Assembly: GCA_944325155.1 (NCBI GenBank)
Contig: CALUYY010000008.1
Span: 32,345-96,344, forward strand
From: Candidatus Gastranaerophilales bacterium
GTDB taxonomy: Bacteria; Cyanobacteriota; Vampirovibrionia; Gastranaerophilales; Gastranaerophilaceae
Direction: 5' to 3'
Length of the DNA stretch: 64,000 nt
Part shown: positions 52,177 through 61,441 of the stretch, piece after piece
Layout of the letters: each line of letters starts with the position of its first letter
How positions within the stretch are numbered: position 1 is the stretch's first letter
Position numbers and translations under genes: made by a program
The notes under the pieces: model-generated
Told to the model about the DNA's origin: nothing
The model's input: the letters and a program-made list of their open reading frames with translations, nothing else
Database searches by the model: none

Positions 52177-54132
52177 ATGGAAATTTCGGGGAAAAAATCA
52201 TTTATTTTAATATTAATAGCGTCAATTGTGCTCTTCTTTTTGTCATATATCATAGGAAACGCTATTTTCCAAAATAAATCATACAATTTTATGGTTAAAT
52301 ATACATCTGCCGATAATATCCCCTCTGATGACATTATTCTTGTCGTTATCGATAATAAATCATTGTTTGAGCTGGGCAGATGGCCCTGGAGCAGAGATAA
52401 GACAATTGAAATTATGGATTATCTCGAATATTATACAAAAGCAAAAGTAATAGCTTATGACGCCGTCATTATGGCGCCGGACACGATGAACCCCAAAGCC
52501 GATAAAATTTTTTATTCAAACATAGGAAAATATAAAAAATTAACGGCAGGAGTCGGCTTTATTGATGAAAATTTCGGACAGTATACGGATAAAGAAGAAT
52601 ATAATAAAATTTTATCTTCCAAAACAGATCTCATAATAGAAGACAAAAGAGATGAAAAATACAGGGAAAACAGCTTCTATAAAAGTTTTACCCCCTTTGT
52701 AAAAGAATATTTTAAAAATATTAAATTTTTAGGCTCCGTTAACACCTATCAGGATTCGGACGGCTACATAAGAAGAATTGATCAGATTGTAAAATATGAT
52801 AACAAATTATACCCCTCTTTAGGACTTATAACGTACAGCAAATTTACGGGCATTAAAAATTTCACGATTGATAACGAATACATAACGGGTAAAAATGATA
52901 AATACAGGGTAAAAATCCCGATTAAAAACGAAAAAGGCGTTGCATACAGCAACATTTATTTTTACAGAACAAAAGACGGAGCTTATTCGCATAAAATCGT
53001 ATCGGCATCGGACGTTATAAAATCTTTAAGGCAGATTAAAAGAGGCGAAAAACCCGTTTTGGATTCTTCGATTTTTGAAAATAAAGCCGTCTTTATAGGT
53101 GCCAATGCAAACGCACAGGCACTTTTAGATATTAAAAGAACCCCCGTCTCAGACACTTTTGCGGGCGTTGACATTCAGGCAACAAACTTTAATAATCTTT
53201 TGGATAACGCATTTTATACGACATCAAGCATATATTATGACTTTTTTATAGTCTTATTTATGTTCTTGATTGTTATGGTTTTTGTAAGTGTTCTTCCCGT
53301 TTCAACGGCACTTTTATGCGCTTCAAGCGCAATGCTTTTATATTTTATATTTACATTCATTATGTATGACAACCGTCTTGCAATCGGGCTTATCATGCCT
53401 GAAATTTTTATGCTTTTTGCAATCGGATGCGGATATTCTTTTAAATATCTTATTGAAGGAAGAAAAAAAGAAAAAATTCAATCCGCAATGAGCAAATATA
53501 TCTCAAAAGACGTTATGAAAAATGTTGTTCAAAACATTGATTCAATTAAACTCGGCGGCAAAAGAGCGGAAGTTACGGTTTTATTTGCGGATATCAGAGG
53601 TTTTACCTCAATATCGGAACAATTATCCGCAGTTGAAGTTACAAAAATTTTAAACGAATATTTCTCGGAGCTTGTTCCGATAATTGACGCCCATAACGGC
53701 ATTTTAAATAAATTTATGGGAGATGCCGTTCTTGTAATATTCGGAGAACCGATTAAAAACGAAAACCACGCACTTGACGCCGTTAAGTGTGCGGATAAAA
53801 TGTTGAAAAAAGTAAGAACCCTGCAGGATAAATGGCTGTCTGAAGGAAAGCCTAAAATCGAAATCGGCATAGGAATTGCAACGGGTGAAGCGTTTGTGGG
53901 AAACATAGGCTCCGAATCCAGACTTGAATACACGGTAATAGGCGACACCGTTAACACCGCAAGCAGAATAGAAAACTATAACAAAGTATACAGAACAAAC
54001 TTTTTAATAAGCGAAGAAACTTTCCTTAAAGTCCAAAAACACGTTGATGTAATTAAAATAAGAGAAGTTTCAATCAGGGGAAAAGCAAAAAAAATCAACA
54101 TATATGAAGTTTTAAGAATACTTGATGTTTAA
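52177..54132 (+). CDS. CHASE2-domain class III adenylate/guanylate cyclase
   Basis: This 651-residue membrane protein starts with one N-terminal helix (about 8-28). An extracytoplasmic CHASE2 sensor domain follows (about 35-335; 'DDIILVVIDNKSLFELGRWP', 'RDKTIEIMDYL', 'FAGVDIQATNFNNLL'), then three closely spaced membrane helices (about 350-425). The cyclase domain lies at about 460-645 ('VLFADIRGFTSISEQL' with metal Asp472, 'NKFMGDAVLVIFGEP', 'GIGIATGEAFVGNIG', 'EYTVIGDTVNTASRIE'). It should make a cyclic nucleotide in response to an external signal. CHASE2 cyclases are common in cyanobacteria. The recG start overlaps its last 8 bases. Confidence 0.93.
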   Translation: MEISGKKSFILILIASIVLFFLSYIIGNAIFQNKSYNFMVKYTSADNIPSDDIILVVIDNKSLFELGRWPWSRDKTIEIMDYLEYYTKAKVIAYDAVIMAPDTMNPKADKIFYSNIGKYKKLTAGVGFIDENFGQYTDKEEYNKILSSKTDLIIEDKRDEKYRENSFYKSFTPFVKEYFKNIKFLGSVNTYQDSDGYIRRIDQIVKYDNKLYPSLGLITYSKFTGIKNFTIDNEYITGKNDKYRVKIPIKNEKGVAYSNIYFYRTKDGAYSHKIVSASDVIKSLRQIKRGEKPVLDSSIFENKAVFIGANANAQALLDIKRTPVSDTFAGVDIQATNFNNLLDNAFYTTSSIYYDFFIVLFMFLIVMVFVSVLPVSTALLCASSAMLLYFIFTFIMYDNRLAIGLIMPEIFMLFAIGCGYSFKYLIEGRKKEKIQSAMSKYISKDVMKNVVQNIDSIKLGGKRAEVTVLFADIRGFTSISEQLSAVEVTKILNEYFSELVPIIDAHNGILNKFMGDAVLVIFGEPIKNENHALDAVKCADKMLKKVRTLQDKWLSEGKPKIEIGIGIATGEAFVGNIGSESRLEYTVIGDTVNTASRIENYNKVYRTNFLISEETFLKVQKHVDVIKIREVSIRGKAKKINIYEVLRILDV

Positions 54133-56554
54133 TAAGAGTTTTGATGAAATATATACAGGCATTAAAAAAGCCGTTGAAATAGAAAAAAAGAAACAGTTTA
54201 TAAACGTTGAAGGGAAATATTCAACGTTTTCAAAATTTATTCTGGATAACTTAAAAGAATTCAGAAAGCACCTCTCAAAACCGGACAGATTAAAGCTTGA
54301 AGGATTGTATTTCGCATTTGAGCAATATGAATTTGATTCACTAAATCAAAGAATGAAATCAATTGATTTATTAACCGAAACTTTTTCAAATTATAAAAAA
54401 ATAAAAGAAAATAAAGAAAAATTAATTAAAAAACAAAATCTTGAATATGAAGAAATTAAAAAGAAAGATGACCCCCTGAATGAAACCGATGTTTGTTTTG
54501 TTAAAGGCGTGGGGCCTAAAATCGGCGAAATTTATAAAAAACTCGGTATCAGAACCGTAAACGACTTAATTGAATATTACCCCAAAAAATATATAGATTA
54601 TGAAGGAAGAACAAAAATAAAAGATTTAATCGAAGGTCAAAACGTTACCGTTATGGGGATAATTTCAAATGTTTCAATATATCAGACAAGAAACAAATTA
54701 ACAATCCATAATCTGACAATCTCGGACGGCACCGGAAGAATAAATATAAGCTTTTTTTATAAAATTCAAAACAGGAAAATGCTTGAATTTTATAAATCAA
54801 AATATCCGCAAAACTCTGCCGTTATTATAATAGGAACGGTTAAAAAAGATAATTTTACACATAAATTAACCCTTGATAAACCTGAAATCCAGGTTCTTAC
54901 CGCCGAATTAAACGACGAAGAAGACAGGGAGCTTTATGAAGGAAAAATTATTCCCGTATATCCTTTATGCGAAGGCTTGAACGCTAAAACGCTGATAAAA
55001 TCGATTAAAAACGCAATAGAAAAATTTGACGAATTTTTGGTTGATAAACTCCCCGATGAAATAAAAGAAAAAAGAAATTTAATTGATTTTAACAGGGCGA
55101 TAAAACAAATCCATTTCCCGAAAAACAATGATGAATTATTGCAGGCAAGATTCAGGCTTGTTTATGAAGAATTATTCATAATGCAGTTAAATTTGGCGCT
55201 GATTAGGGAAGAAACAAAAAAATTAAACTCGACAAAACTTGAAATTAAAAAAGACGGGCTTGTGGATAAATTTGTAAAAAGTCTTCCTTTTGAACTTACA
55301 AATGCGCAGAAAGAAGCATTCGGGGAAATTTTAAAAGACATAAAATCTCCCCACCCAATGCAAAGGCTGCTTCAGGGAGATGTCGGAAGCGGAAAAACGG
55401 TTGTTGCCTGCATGGTGTTGTTAGCTGCAATTGAAAATCATTGTCAGGGTGCAATTATGGCACCGACCGAAATTTTAGCCACCCAGCACTATAAAAATTT
55501 TACAAAATGGCTTATTCCCATGGGAATAAGCGTAGGGCTGTTTCTTGGCAAAAACGGCGCAAAAGTAAGAAATAAAATGTTAACGGACTTAAAAAACGGA
55601 CAGATGGATATAGCAATAGGAACCCATGCGCTCATTCAAAATGAAGTCGAATTTAACAATTTGGGCGTTGTTGTTATTGACGAACAGCACCGCTTCGGCG
55701 TTAATCAGAGAATGCGTCTTTTCTCAAAAGGAAAAAGTCCCCAAACGCTTACAATGACCGCAACCCCAATTCCAAGAACACTTGCGCTTACACTCCATGG
55801 CGATCTTGACGTAACTACAATAGATGAAATGCCGAAAGGAAGGCTTCCCGTTATTACAACTCTTACAAGTTCAATCGGGAGAAACGGTGCTTATGAAAAA
55901 ATAAAAGAAGAAATAAAAAAAGGACACCAGGCATATATTGTGTATCCTTTGATTGATGAATCCGAAACAATAAGCGCAAGAAATGCGACAAAAGAAGCGA
56001 AAAGATTATCCGAAACCGTTTTTAAAGATTACAAAATAGGATTATTACACGGCAAATTAAGAGCGGATGAAAAAGATAAAGTAATGGCGGATTTTAAAAA
56101 TAAGCTTTATGACATACTGGTTTGTACAACCGTTGTTGAAGTCGGCGTTGACGTTCCGAATGCAACCGTTATTATAATTGAAAATGCGGAAAGATTCGGC
56201 CTGTCTCAAATTCATCAGCTGAGAGGAAGGGTCGGAAGGTCCGATATTCAATCATACTGCATTTTAATAACGGGCAAAGCCTCAAAAACAACAAAAGAAA
56301 AATTATCCGTTCTTGAACAAACAAATAACGGCTTTATCGTTGCGCAAAAAGATTTGGAAATAAGAGGCCCGGGAGAATTCTTAGGCACAAGACAATCGGG
56401 CATAAACGAATTTTCATTGTTTGATTTTACAAAAGATATAAAAATTCTTGAGCTTGCAAGACAAGATGCTTTTGATTTTGCAAAACACAACGATATAAAA
56501 GATTATCCGAAATTAAAATCTCTTTTAATAGAAAAAAATATGTTTAAAAGCTAA
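54125..56554 (+). CDS. recG: ATP-dependent DNA helicase RecG
   Basis: This protein of about 809 residues has a Lys-rich N-terminal extension (about 1-115), as in cyanobacterial RecG. The wedge domain follows ('VKGVGPKIGEIYKKLGIRTV', 'DLIEYYPKKYIDYEGRTKIK'), then the SF2 motor: 'LLQGDVGSGKTVVA', 'APTEILATQHY', 'VVIDEQHRFGVNQRM', 'MTATPIPRTLALT', 'VGVDVPNATVIIIENAERFG' and 'LRGRVGRSDIQSYC'. It remodels stalled forks and Holliday junctions. ATG 54125 is preferred to the TTG three bases earlier; both overlap the cyclase stop. Confidence 0.95.
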   Translation: MFNKSFDEIYTGIKKAVEIEKKKQFINVEGKYSTFSKFILDNLKEFRKHLSKPDRLKLEGLYFAFEQYEFDSLNQRMKSIDLLTETFSNYKKIKENKEKLIKKQNLEYEEIKKKDDPLNETDVCFVKGVGPKIGEIYKKLGIRTVNDLIEYYPKKYIDYEGRTKIKDLIEGQNVTVMGIISNVSIYQTRNKLTIHNLTISDGTGRINISFFYKIQNRKMLEFYKSKYPQNSAVIIIGTVKKDNFTHKLTLDKPEIQVLTAELNDEEDRELYEGKIIPVYPLCEGLNAKTLIKSIKNAIEKFDEFLVDKLPDEIKEKRNLIDFNRAIKQIHFPKNNDELLQARFRLVYEELFIMQLNLALIREETKKLNSTKLEIKKDGLVDKFVKSLPFELTNAQKEAFGEILKDIKSPHPMQRLLQGDVGSGKTVVACMVLLAAIENHCQGAIMAPTEILATQHYKNFTKWLIPMGISVGLFLGKNGAKVRNKMLTDLKNGQMDIAIGTHALIQNEVEFNNLGVVVIDEQHRFGVNQRMRLFSKGKSPQTLTMTATPIPRTLALTLHGDLDVTTIDEMPKGRLPVITTLTSSIGRNGAYEKIKEEIKKGHQAYIVYPLIDESETISARNATKEAKRLSETVFKDYKIGLLHGKLRADEKDKVMADFKNKLYDILVCTTVVEVGVDVPNATVIIIENAERFGLSQIHQLRGRVGRSDIQSYCILITGKASKTTKEKLSVLEQTNNGFIVAQKDLEIRGPGEFLGTRQSGINEFSLFDFTKDIKILELARQDAFDFAKHNDIKDYPKLKSLLIEKNMFKS

Positions 56555-57954
56555 AATTCTATAATTAAGGTAAGAGCGTTTCTTTTGCCGACAAAAGAAC
56601 CTTTCGGCGGGCGCATAAAACTTAGCGTGTCTTCTATGCTTTTTTGAATAATTTTATCAACCGCACCGGTGCCCGAACTTTCGGCAACTTCAATTTCTTC
56701 AATGCTTCCGTCTCTTAAAAATCTTATATTGAATTTAACTTTATTGTTAACGGCGGCGCTTCCCGAGAGCAATAAATCGTTTTGAAGATTTAAACGTATG
56801 CTTTTTCCCGCAGATTGAAGAAATTTTTTCTGCGAATCGTTTTTAAGTTCGTTTTGAACTTCCCAGGAAACTTTTGAAACATTCATCATGGGAACATTTG
56901 CTTTCATTTTGGGAATTTTAATTTCATAATCGCTTACGGTTTCAATTTCATTATTTACTTTATGATTTTGAACAACTTCGCCCTGAACGGTTTTTGAATT
57001 GTTTTTATTTGCTTTGGTTTTTGGAATATTAAATGCAAAAACAAGTAAAACCAGCAATAATAAAGAAAAAACGGATGCAATCATAATAAGTTTTTTTGCT
57101 TTTACGGGGAAATCCGCTTTTAATTTCAATGTTTCATCTTTAAGCGCAGATAACGCCTGATTTTTATAAATAACGTCAATGGCGCCCTTTACCTGTTCGC
57201 TTTCTTTATTTGAAAGGTTGTTTAATTTTCTTTTAAACGCTTCTTTTGAAGTTAAATCGCTTCTTTGCGCAACAGAAGGAAATTTATCCAATTCGTTTGA
57301 ATTTTTATCAAATTCTATTGAATCGATAAGCCTTTTTTTACAGGTTTCGCAGGTTAAAATGTGGTTTATTAATTTCTTTTTATCTTCGTCGTTTAGTTTG
57401 TTATCAATATAAGGCACAAATAATTTCATGCAATCAAGGTGCTTGCCGACAGAAGATTTAATACCGGTATATTTTCTTAAAGGCTCAATTAAATTTTCAA
57501 ACGGGGTTAATTTATTAATATCAAATTTATAATATTTTCCTTCAAGAACCGCATAATCAAAATCGGCAGGAGTGATAAAGCCTTTAATTTCAGCTTCCTT
57601 CATGCCTATTTTAAGGTCAACGACAACATAGGCCTCGGGGAACATTTCATATTGTTTATGAATTGAAGGGATTTTAACATAATCCGTGCCGTATGCGGTT
57701 ATGACATAGAGCATATGGGAATTGCAATAAATATCGACCGCTTCAAAATCTTTATACAATTTTGAACATCTGAATATGCTTCTTTGGGAATTAACCCTTA
57801 TTCCGATACTTTGAAAATAATCAATTAAAAACAAACACCCTAAAAAATCTATATTTGCCTGTTTTCTTGATTTTGAATCGGATAATTTTGAAGCAAGCAA
57901 TTGCGCCTGCTGAATTTGATTTTGAGTTATAACCGGTGATATTGTTTTATACAT
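56551..57954 (-). CDS. DUF1822-like / zinc-finger / TM / TonB C-terminal protein
   Basis: These 467 residues contain four parts. Residues 10-140 resemble the cyanobacterial DUF1822 domain ('ANIDFLGCLFLIDYFQSIGI', 'AVDIYCN', 'EAYVVVDLKIGMKEAEIKGF'). Residues 172-210 carry an anti-sigma-like HxxxCxxC zinc site ('LINHILTCETCKKRL', H198, C202, C205). A single membrane helix spans about 289-310. The last 90 residues match a TonB_C domain ('KFNIRFLRDGSIEEIEVAES', 'RPPKGSFVGKRNALTLIIEF'). Topology would put the first half in the cytoplasm and TonB_C outside. No ExbBD or sigma factor is adjacent. The stop overlaps that of convergent recG by 4 bp. The domain calls are by eye. Confidence 0.6.
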   Translation of the reverse strand: MYKTISPVITQNQIQQAQLLASKLSDSKSRKQANIDFLGCLFLIDYFQSIGIRVNSQRSIFRCSKLYKDFEAVDIYCNSHMLYVITAYGTDYVKIPSIHKQYEMFPEAYVVVDLKIGMKEAEIKGFITPADFDYAVLEGKYYKFDINKLTPFENLIEPLRKYTGIKSSVGKHLDCMKLFVPYIDNKLNDEDKKKLINHILTCETCKKRLIDSIEFDKNSNELDKFPSVAQRSDLTSKEAFKRKLNNLSNKESEQVKGAIDVIYKNQALSALKDETLKLKADFPVKAKKLIMIASVFSLLLLVLLVFAFNIPKTKANKNNSKTVQGEVVQNHKVNNEIETVSDYEIKIPKMKANVPMMNVSKVSWEVQNELKNDSQKKFLQSAGKSIRLNLQNDLLLSGSAAVNNKVKFNIRFLRDGSIEEIEVAESSGTGAVDKIIQKSIEDTLSFMRPPKGSFVGKRNALTLIIEF

Positions 57955-58053
57955 TTTTTGTTTTTGCTCCCCTAAAAATAGAATTGCACATTATGCCGTT
58001 TTTTTCAAAAAAATTAAGGAAAAATTACCGTTTATTTTAACTTTTCTTAATAC

Positions 58054-58707
58054 TTATTCAACTATAATCCCGAGTTTTTCTTCGAGTTTTTTCTTCTTGA
58101 TTAAAGAATATGATCTGTTGTCAATTTTTGCGCCGGAATTTAACAATAACATGGCAATATCGTATTCTTTTTTCTTTAATGCCGTATATAAAAGCGTTTC
58201 ATCAAAACACATATCGGTATAATTAACTTTTGCGTCGAAATCTATTAAATCATGAACCATATCATAATCTTTATGTAAAATAGCAAACCTTAAAGGAGAT
58301 GTAAAATCTTTATTGGGGTCTGCCCCGGCTTTTAAAAGAATATGAACAATTTCTGGTTTATTATATTTTGAAGCATAATATAAAGGATAATTTGCCCTTA
58401 TATTCATATTAGGGTCAAACCCTGCATTTAATAACAATTTTATCGCTTCTTTATCGTTCTTTTTTATGTATTTGACAAAATCATCCGGCGATCTTTTAAT
58501 TCCCTTTTCATAAAGAATTTCTTTTGCTTCCGTTAAATCTCTTCTTTTTTGTTTTTCATAAGCGGCATTCTTTTTTAAATCAAGATAAATATCGCTTGAA
58601 TGTCCGAATTCAAAAGGAAAATCATCAAATGCATCTGCACTGCAGCAAAAAATCACCACAGTGCAGATAATTAATAAAATTTTTGTCTTAGATAACAAGC
58701 CCGCCAT
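58054..58707 (-). CDS. Secreted ankyrin-repeat protein
   Basis: This product of about 217 residues has an N-terminal signal peptide ('ILLIICTVVIFCCSADAF') and then a charged helical stretch. At least three ankyrin repeats lie at about 80-200 ('NDKEAIKLLLNAGFDPNMNI', 'YNKPEIVHILLKAGADPNKD', 'KEYDIAMLLLNSGAKIDNRS'). It should bind a protein partner outside the cytoplasmic membrane. The start is uncertain: ATG 58707 lies inside the fabG 3' end (20-bp overlap) with no clear SD, and TTG 58698 is an alternative. It is co-directional with the fab cluster, in the place where acpP or fabF is often found. Confidence 0.75.
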   Translation of the reverse strand: MAGLLSKTKILLIICTVVIFCCSADAFDDFPFEFGHSSDIYLDLKKNAAYEKQKRRDLTEAKEILYEKGIKRSPDDFVKYIKKNDKEAIKLLLNAGFDPNMNIRANYPLYYASKYNKPEIVHILLKAGADPNKDFTSPLRFAILHKDYDMVHDLIDFDAKVNYTDMCFDETLLYTALKKKEYDIAMLLLNSGAKIDNRSYSLIKKKKLEEKLGIIVE

Positions 58708-59416
58708 CAACCGATAAAACCTGTCCAGTTATATAGTTTGTATCAAGAGCAAGAAATTTAACCGCAGCAGCAATATCCTCCGGCTGCCCGAGTTTTTTCA
58801 AAGGTATTCTTTCAATAATTGCGTCCATGGGTAAATCCTTTGTCATATCGGTTTGAATAAACCCCGGCGCTACCGCATTGACTCTTATGTTTCTTGAGGC
58901 AAGTTCTTTTGCAAGAGCTTTTGTAAAGCCGATAAGCCCCGCTTTTGCCGTTGAATAATTAGCTTGACCAGCATTGCCGTAAATGCCCGATATGCTTGCC
59001 ATATTTATAATTGCACCCGATCTTTGTTTAATCATAATTTTTGAAACGGGGTTTGTAACATAATATGCGGAATTTAAATTTGTGTTTATAACATCAAGCC
59101 ACTGTGTATCCGACATTCTCATAAATAAACCGTCTCTTGTAATTCCCGCATTATTCACAAGAACATCAATTCTGCCAAATTCGTCCATAATTTCTTTAAT
59201 ATTTGCTTCAACGGAATCTTTATCCGCTACGTTAAATTTTTTCTTAACACATTTCACGCCAAGAGCCGCAATTTCATCTGCGGTTTTTTGTGCGGCTTCG
59301 TCGTTTCCTGCATAATTTATAACAACATCAAGCCCCGCTTTTGCAAGCTCTATGGCGCAGGCTCTGCCTATGCCTCTTGAAGCGCCCGTTACAAGTGCAA
59401 CTTTTTTATCCGTCAT
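58688..59416 (-). CDS. fabG: 3-oxoacyl-ACP reductase
   Basis: This 242-residue short-chain dehydrogenase has the NADPH loop 'TGASRGIGRACA', 'NNAGITRDGLFMRM', the catalytic 'NMASISGIYGNAGQANYSTA' (Ser, Tyr, then Lys) and the C-terminal 'GQVLSVDGGLVI' of FabG. It reduces beta-ketoacyl-ACP in fatty acid elongation. It follows fabD after 15 nt; a GGAG site precedes the ATG. Confidence 0.95.
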   Translation of the reverse strand: MTDKKVALVTGASRGIGRACAIELAKAGLDVVINYAGNDEAAQKTADEIAALGVKCVKKKFNVADKDSVEANIKEIMDEFGRIDVLVNNAGITRDGLFMRMSDTQWLDVINTNLNSAYYVTNPVSKIMIKQRSGAIINMASISGIYGNAGQANYSTAKAGLIGFTKALAKELASRNIRVNAVAPGFIQTDMTKDLPMDAIIERIPLKKLGQPEDIAAAVKFLALDTNYITGQVLSVDGGLVI

Positions 59417-59431
59417 AATTTTCTCCTTTAA

Positions 59432-60391
59432 TTAAACGCTCATTAAATTAAGCGAATCAACAACATTATTCAGCGACAATGTATCACTAACATTATAAGT
59501 TTTTACCGTATCGGGGCAAATTTTTCTGTTTAAACCGGATAAAACTTTTCCCGAACCGAACTCAATAAATGTATCAACGCCGAGTTCAAGCAATTTTTGA
59601 ATAGATTGCGTCCAATAAACACTGTTTGAAATTTGAACGGGCATTTTTTGAATAAAATCTTCCCTCCTTGTTGTAAGGCAAGCGTCCGTGTTTGTTACAA
59701 CGGGAATCTTTGCATCGTTTATTGTAAGAGTTTTTACAAAATCGGCAAATTCATCGCTTGCACTCTCCATTAATTTTGAATGGAAACCGCCCGAAACCGC
59801 AAGCGGAACAACTCTTTTTGCGCCTTTTTCTTTGATTAATCCGCCCGCATAATTAACCGCATCAATTTCACCGGTTATTACTATTTGATTCGGTTCGTTA
59901 TAATTTGCAACGGAAACCAAACCTTTTGCTGAAGCAATTTCCAAACACTCCTTTATAACTTCTTCACTTGAACCCAATATTGCGGCCATTGCCCCGCCTT
60001 TAGAATTTTCGCAAGCCTTCTGCATTACATCAGACCTTTTTTGAATAGCTTTTAAGATATTATCCAAATCCATAACGCCTGAAGCGTACATTGCGCTGTA
60101 TTCGCCCAAGGAATGCCCGAGTGTATAATTCGGCATTATTGAATTATTTGTTTTTTCATAAAATGCCGATAATGCCGCAATTGAAACGGTTAAAAGACAA
60201 CTTTGGGTATTTATTGTTTGTTTTAATTCTTCTTCTGGACCTTCAAAACAAAGTCTTTTAATATCTTTACCCAAAACCCCGTTTGCTTCGTCAAAAATTT
60301 TTCTCGCCGATTCAAAATTTTCATATAAATCCTTACCCATGCCAACGGCTTGTGAACCTTGACCCGGGAACATAAATGCAATTTTATTCAT
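59432..60391 (-). CDS. fabD: Malonyl-CoA:ACP transacylase
   Basis: This 319-residue enzyme has 'FMFPGQGSQAVGMGKDLYEN', the nucleophile in 'LGHSLGEYSAMYASG' (Ser), the Arg in 'AIQKRSDVMQKA', and His in 'GGFHSKLMESA'. It loads malonyl groups onto acyl carrier protein. It lies between fabH and fabG in the normal cluster order. Confidence 0.96.
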   Translation of the reverse strand: MNKIAFMFPGQGSQAVGMGKDLYENFESARKIFDEANGVLGKDIKRLCFEGPEEELKQTINTQSCLLTVSIAALSAFYEKTNNSIMPNYTLGHSLGEYSAMYASGVMDLDNILKAIQKRSDVMQKACENSKGGAMAAILGSSEEVIKECLEIASAKGLVSVANYNEPNQIVITGEIDAVNYAGGLIKEKGAKRVVPLAVSGGFHSKLMESASDEFADFVKTLTINDAKIPVVTNTDACLTTRREDFIQKMPVQISNSVYWTQSIQKLLELGVDTFIEFGSGKVLSGLNRKICPDTVKTYNVSDTLSLNNVVDSLNLMSV

Positions 60392-60413
60392 TAACTTACT
60401 CCTGCCTTAAGGC

Positions 60414-61415
60414 TTATTTTAAACCTTCTCTTAATCTTACAACGGCAGAACCCCATGTCATGCCGGCACCGAATGCACACAAAATAGCTTTTGAAGGAGT
60501 TTTTATTTTCCCTTCTTCAATTGCTTCCGCTAATGCAATCGGAACCGAAGCGGCTGAAGTATTGCCGTATTTATCAATATTTACAACAACCTGATCGTTT
60601 GAAAATTCAAGTCTGCTTTGAAGCCCCTCAATTATTCTTAAATTTGCCTGATGGGGAACAAGGTAATCAATGTCTTTGGGTTCAAGACCGGCATTTTTAA
60701 GACATCCCATAATTGAATCGGGCATTGTTTGAACAACAAATTTATAAACCTCTTTCCCGACCATATTAATTTTTTGCTGCGGGATTGTTGCGGGTTCAAC
60801 CAAAGGACAATTCTCGCCCGCAAGATTCATTGTGATATATGAACCTAAAGATCCGTCCGCATGAAGATTTATGGCAATTATATCATCAACGTTATCATCC
60901 GATTTTGATAAAATCATACTTCCCGCACCGTCGCCAAAAAGAACACAGCTGGCTCTGTCTGTCCAGTCTAAAAATTTTGAATTGGTATCTGTTGCAACAA
61001 GAAGAACATTATTATATTTGCCGGTTGAAATAAAACTTCTTCCGATCTCCATTGCATAAAGCATGCCGGTGCATGCCGCCGTAATATCAAAAGCGGGGCC
61101 TTTTTTTGCGCCGATTGCATCTTGTATGACGCATGCGCTTGAAGGATAAATATTATAAGGGTTTGAGCTTGCAACAATAATTGCGTCAATATCTTCGCCT
61201 TTTAAGCCCGCTTTATTAAGTGCGTCTTTTGCGGCTTCAATTCCGATTTGTGTCGAATTTTCATCGCCCGAGGCTATATATCTTTGTTTAATACCCGTTC
61301 TTGTTGAAATCCACTCATCCGATGTATCTAAAATTTTTGTTAAATCATCGTTTGTAATGACCGTCTTTGGCACGGCTTTTCCTACTGCAGTAATTTTTAC
61401 GGGTGTGTAGTTCAT
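60414..61415 (-). CDS. fabH: 3-oxoacyl-ACP synthase III
   Basis: This 333-residue initiating condensing enzyme has 'SDEWISTRTGIKQRYIAS', the catalytic Cys in 'FDITAACTGMLYAMEIG', His in 'VPHQANLRIIEGL' and Asn in 'DKYGNTSAASVPIALAEA', plus 'GAGMTWGSAVVR' at the end. It condenses acetyl-CoA or a branched primer with malonyl-ACP. It is co-transcribed with plsX, fabD and fabG. Confidence 0.96.
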   Translation of the reverse strand: MNYTPVKITAVGKAVPKTVITNDDLTKILDTSDEWISTRTGIKQRYIASGDENSTQIGIEAAKDALNKAGLKGEDIDAIIVASSNPYNIYPSSACVIQDAIGAKKGPAFDITAACTGMLYAMEIGRSFISTGKYNNVLLVATDTNSKFLDWTDRASCVLFGDGAGSMILSKSDDNVDDIIAINLHADGSLGSYITMNLAGENCPLVEPATIPQQKINMVGKEVYKFVVQTMPDSIMGCLKNAGLEPKDIDYLVPHQANLRIIEGLQSRLEFSNDQVVVNIDKYGNTSAASVPIALAEAIEEGKIKTPSKAILCAFGAGMTWGSAVVRLREGLK

Positions 61416-61441
61416 TTTTTGTTTCCTTAAGCTAGATTATT

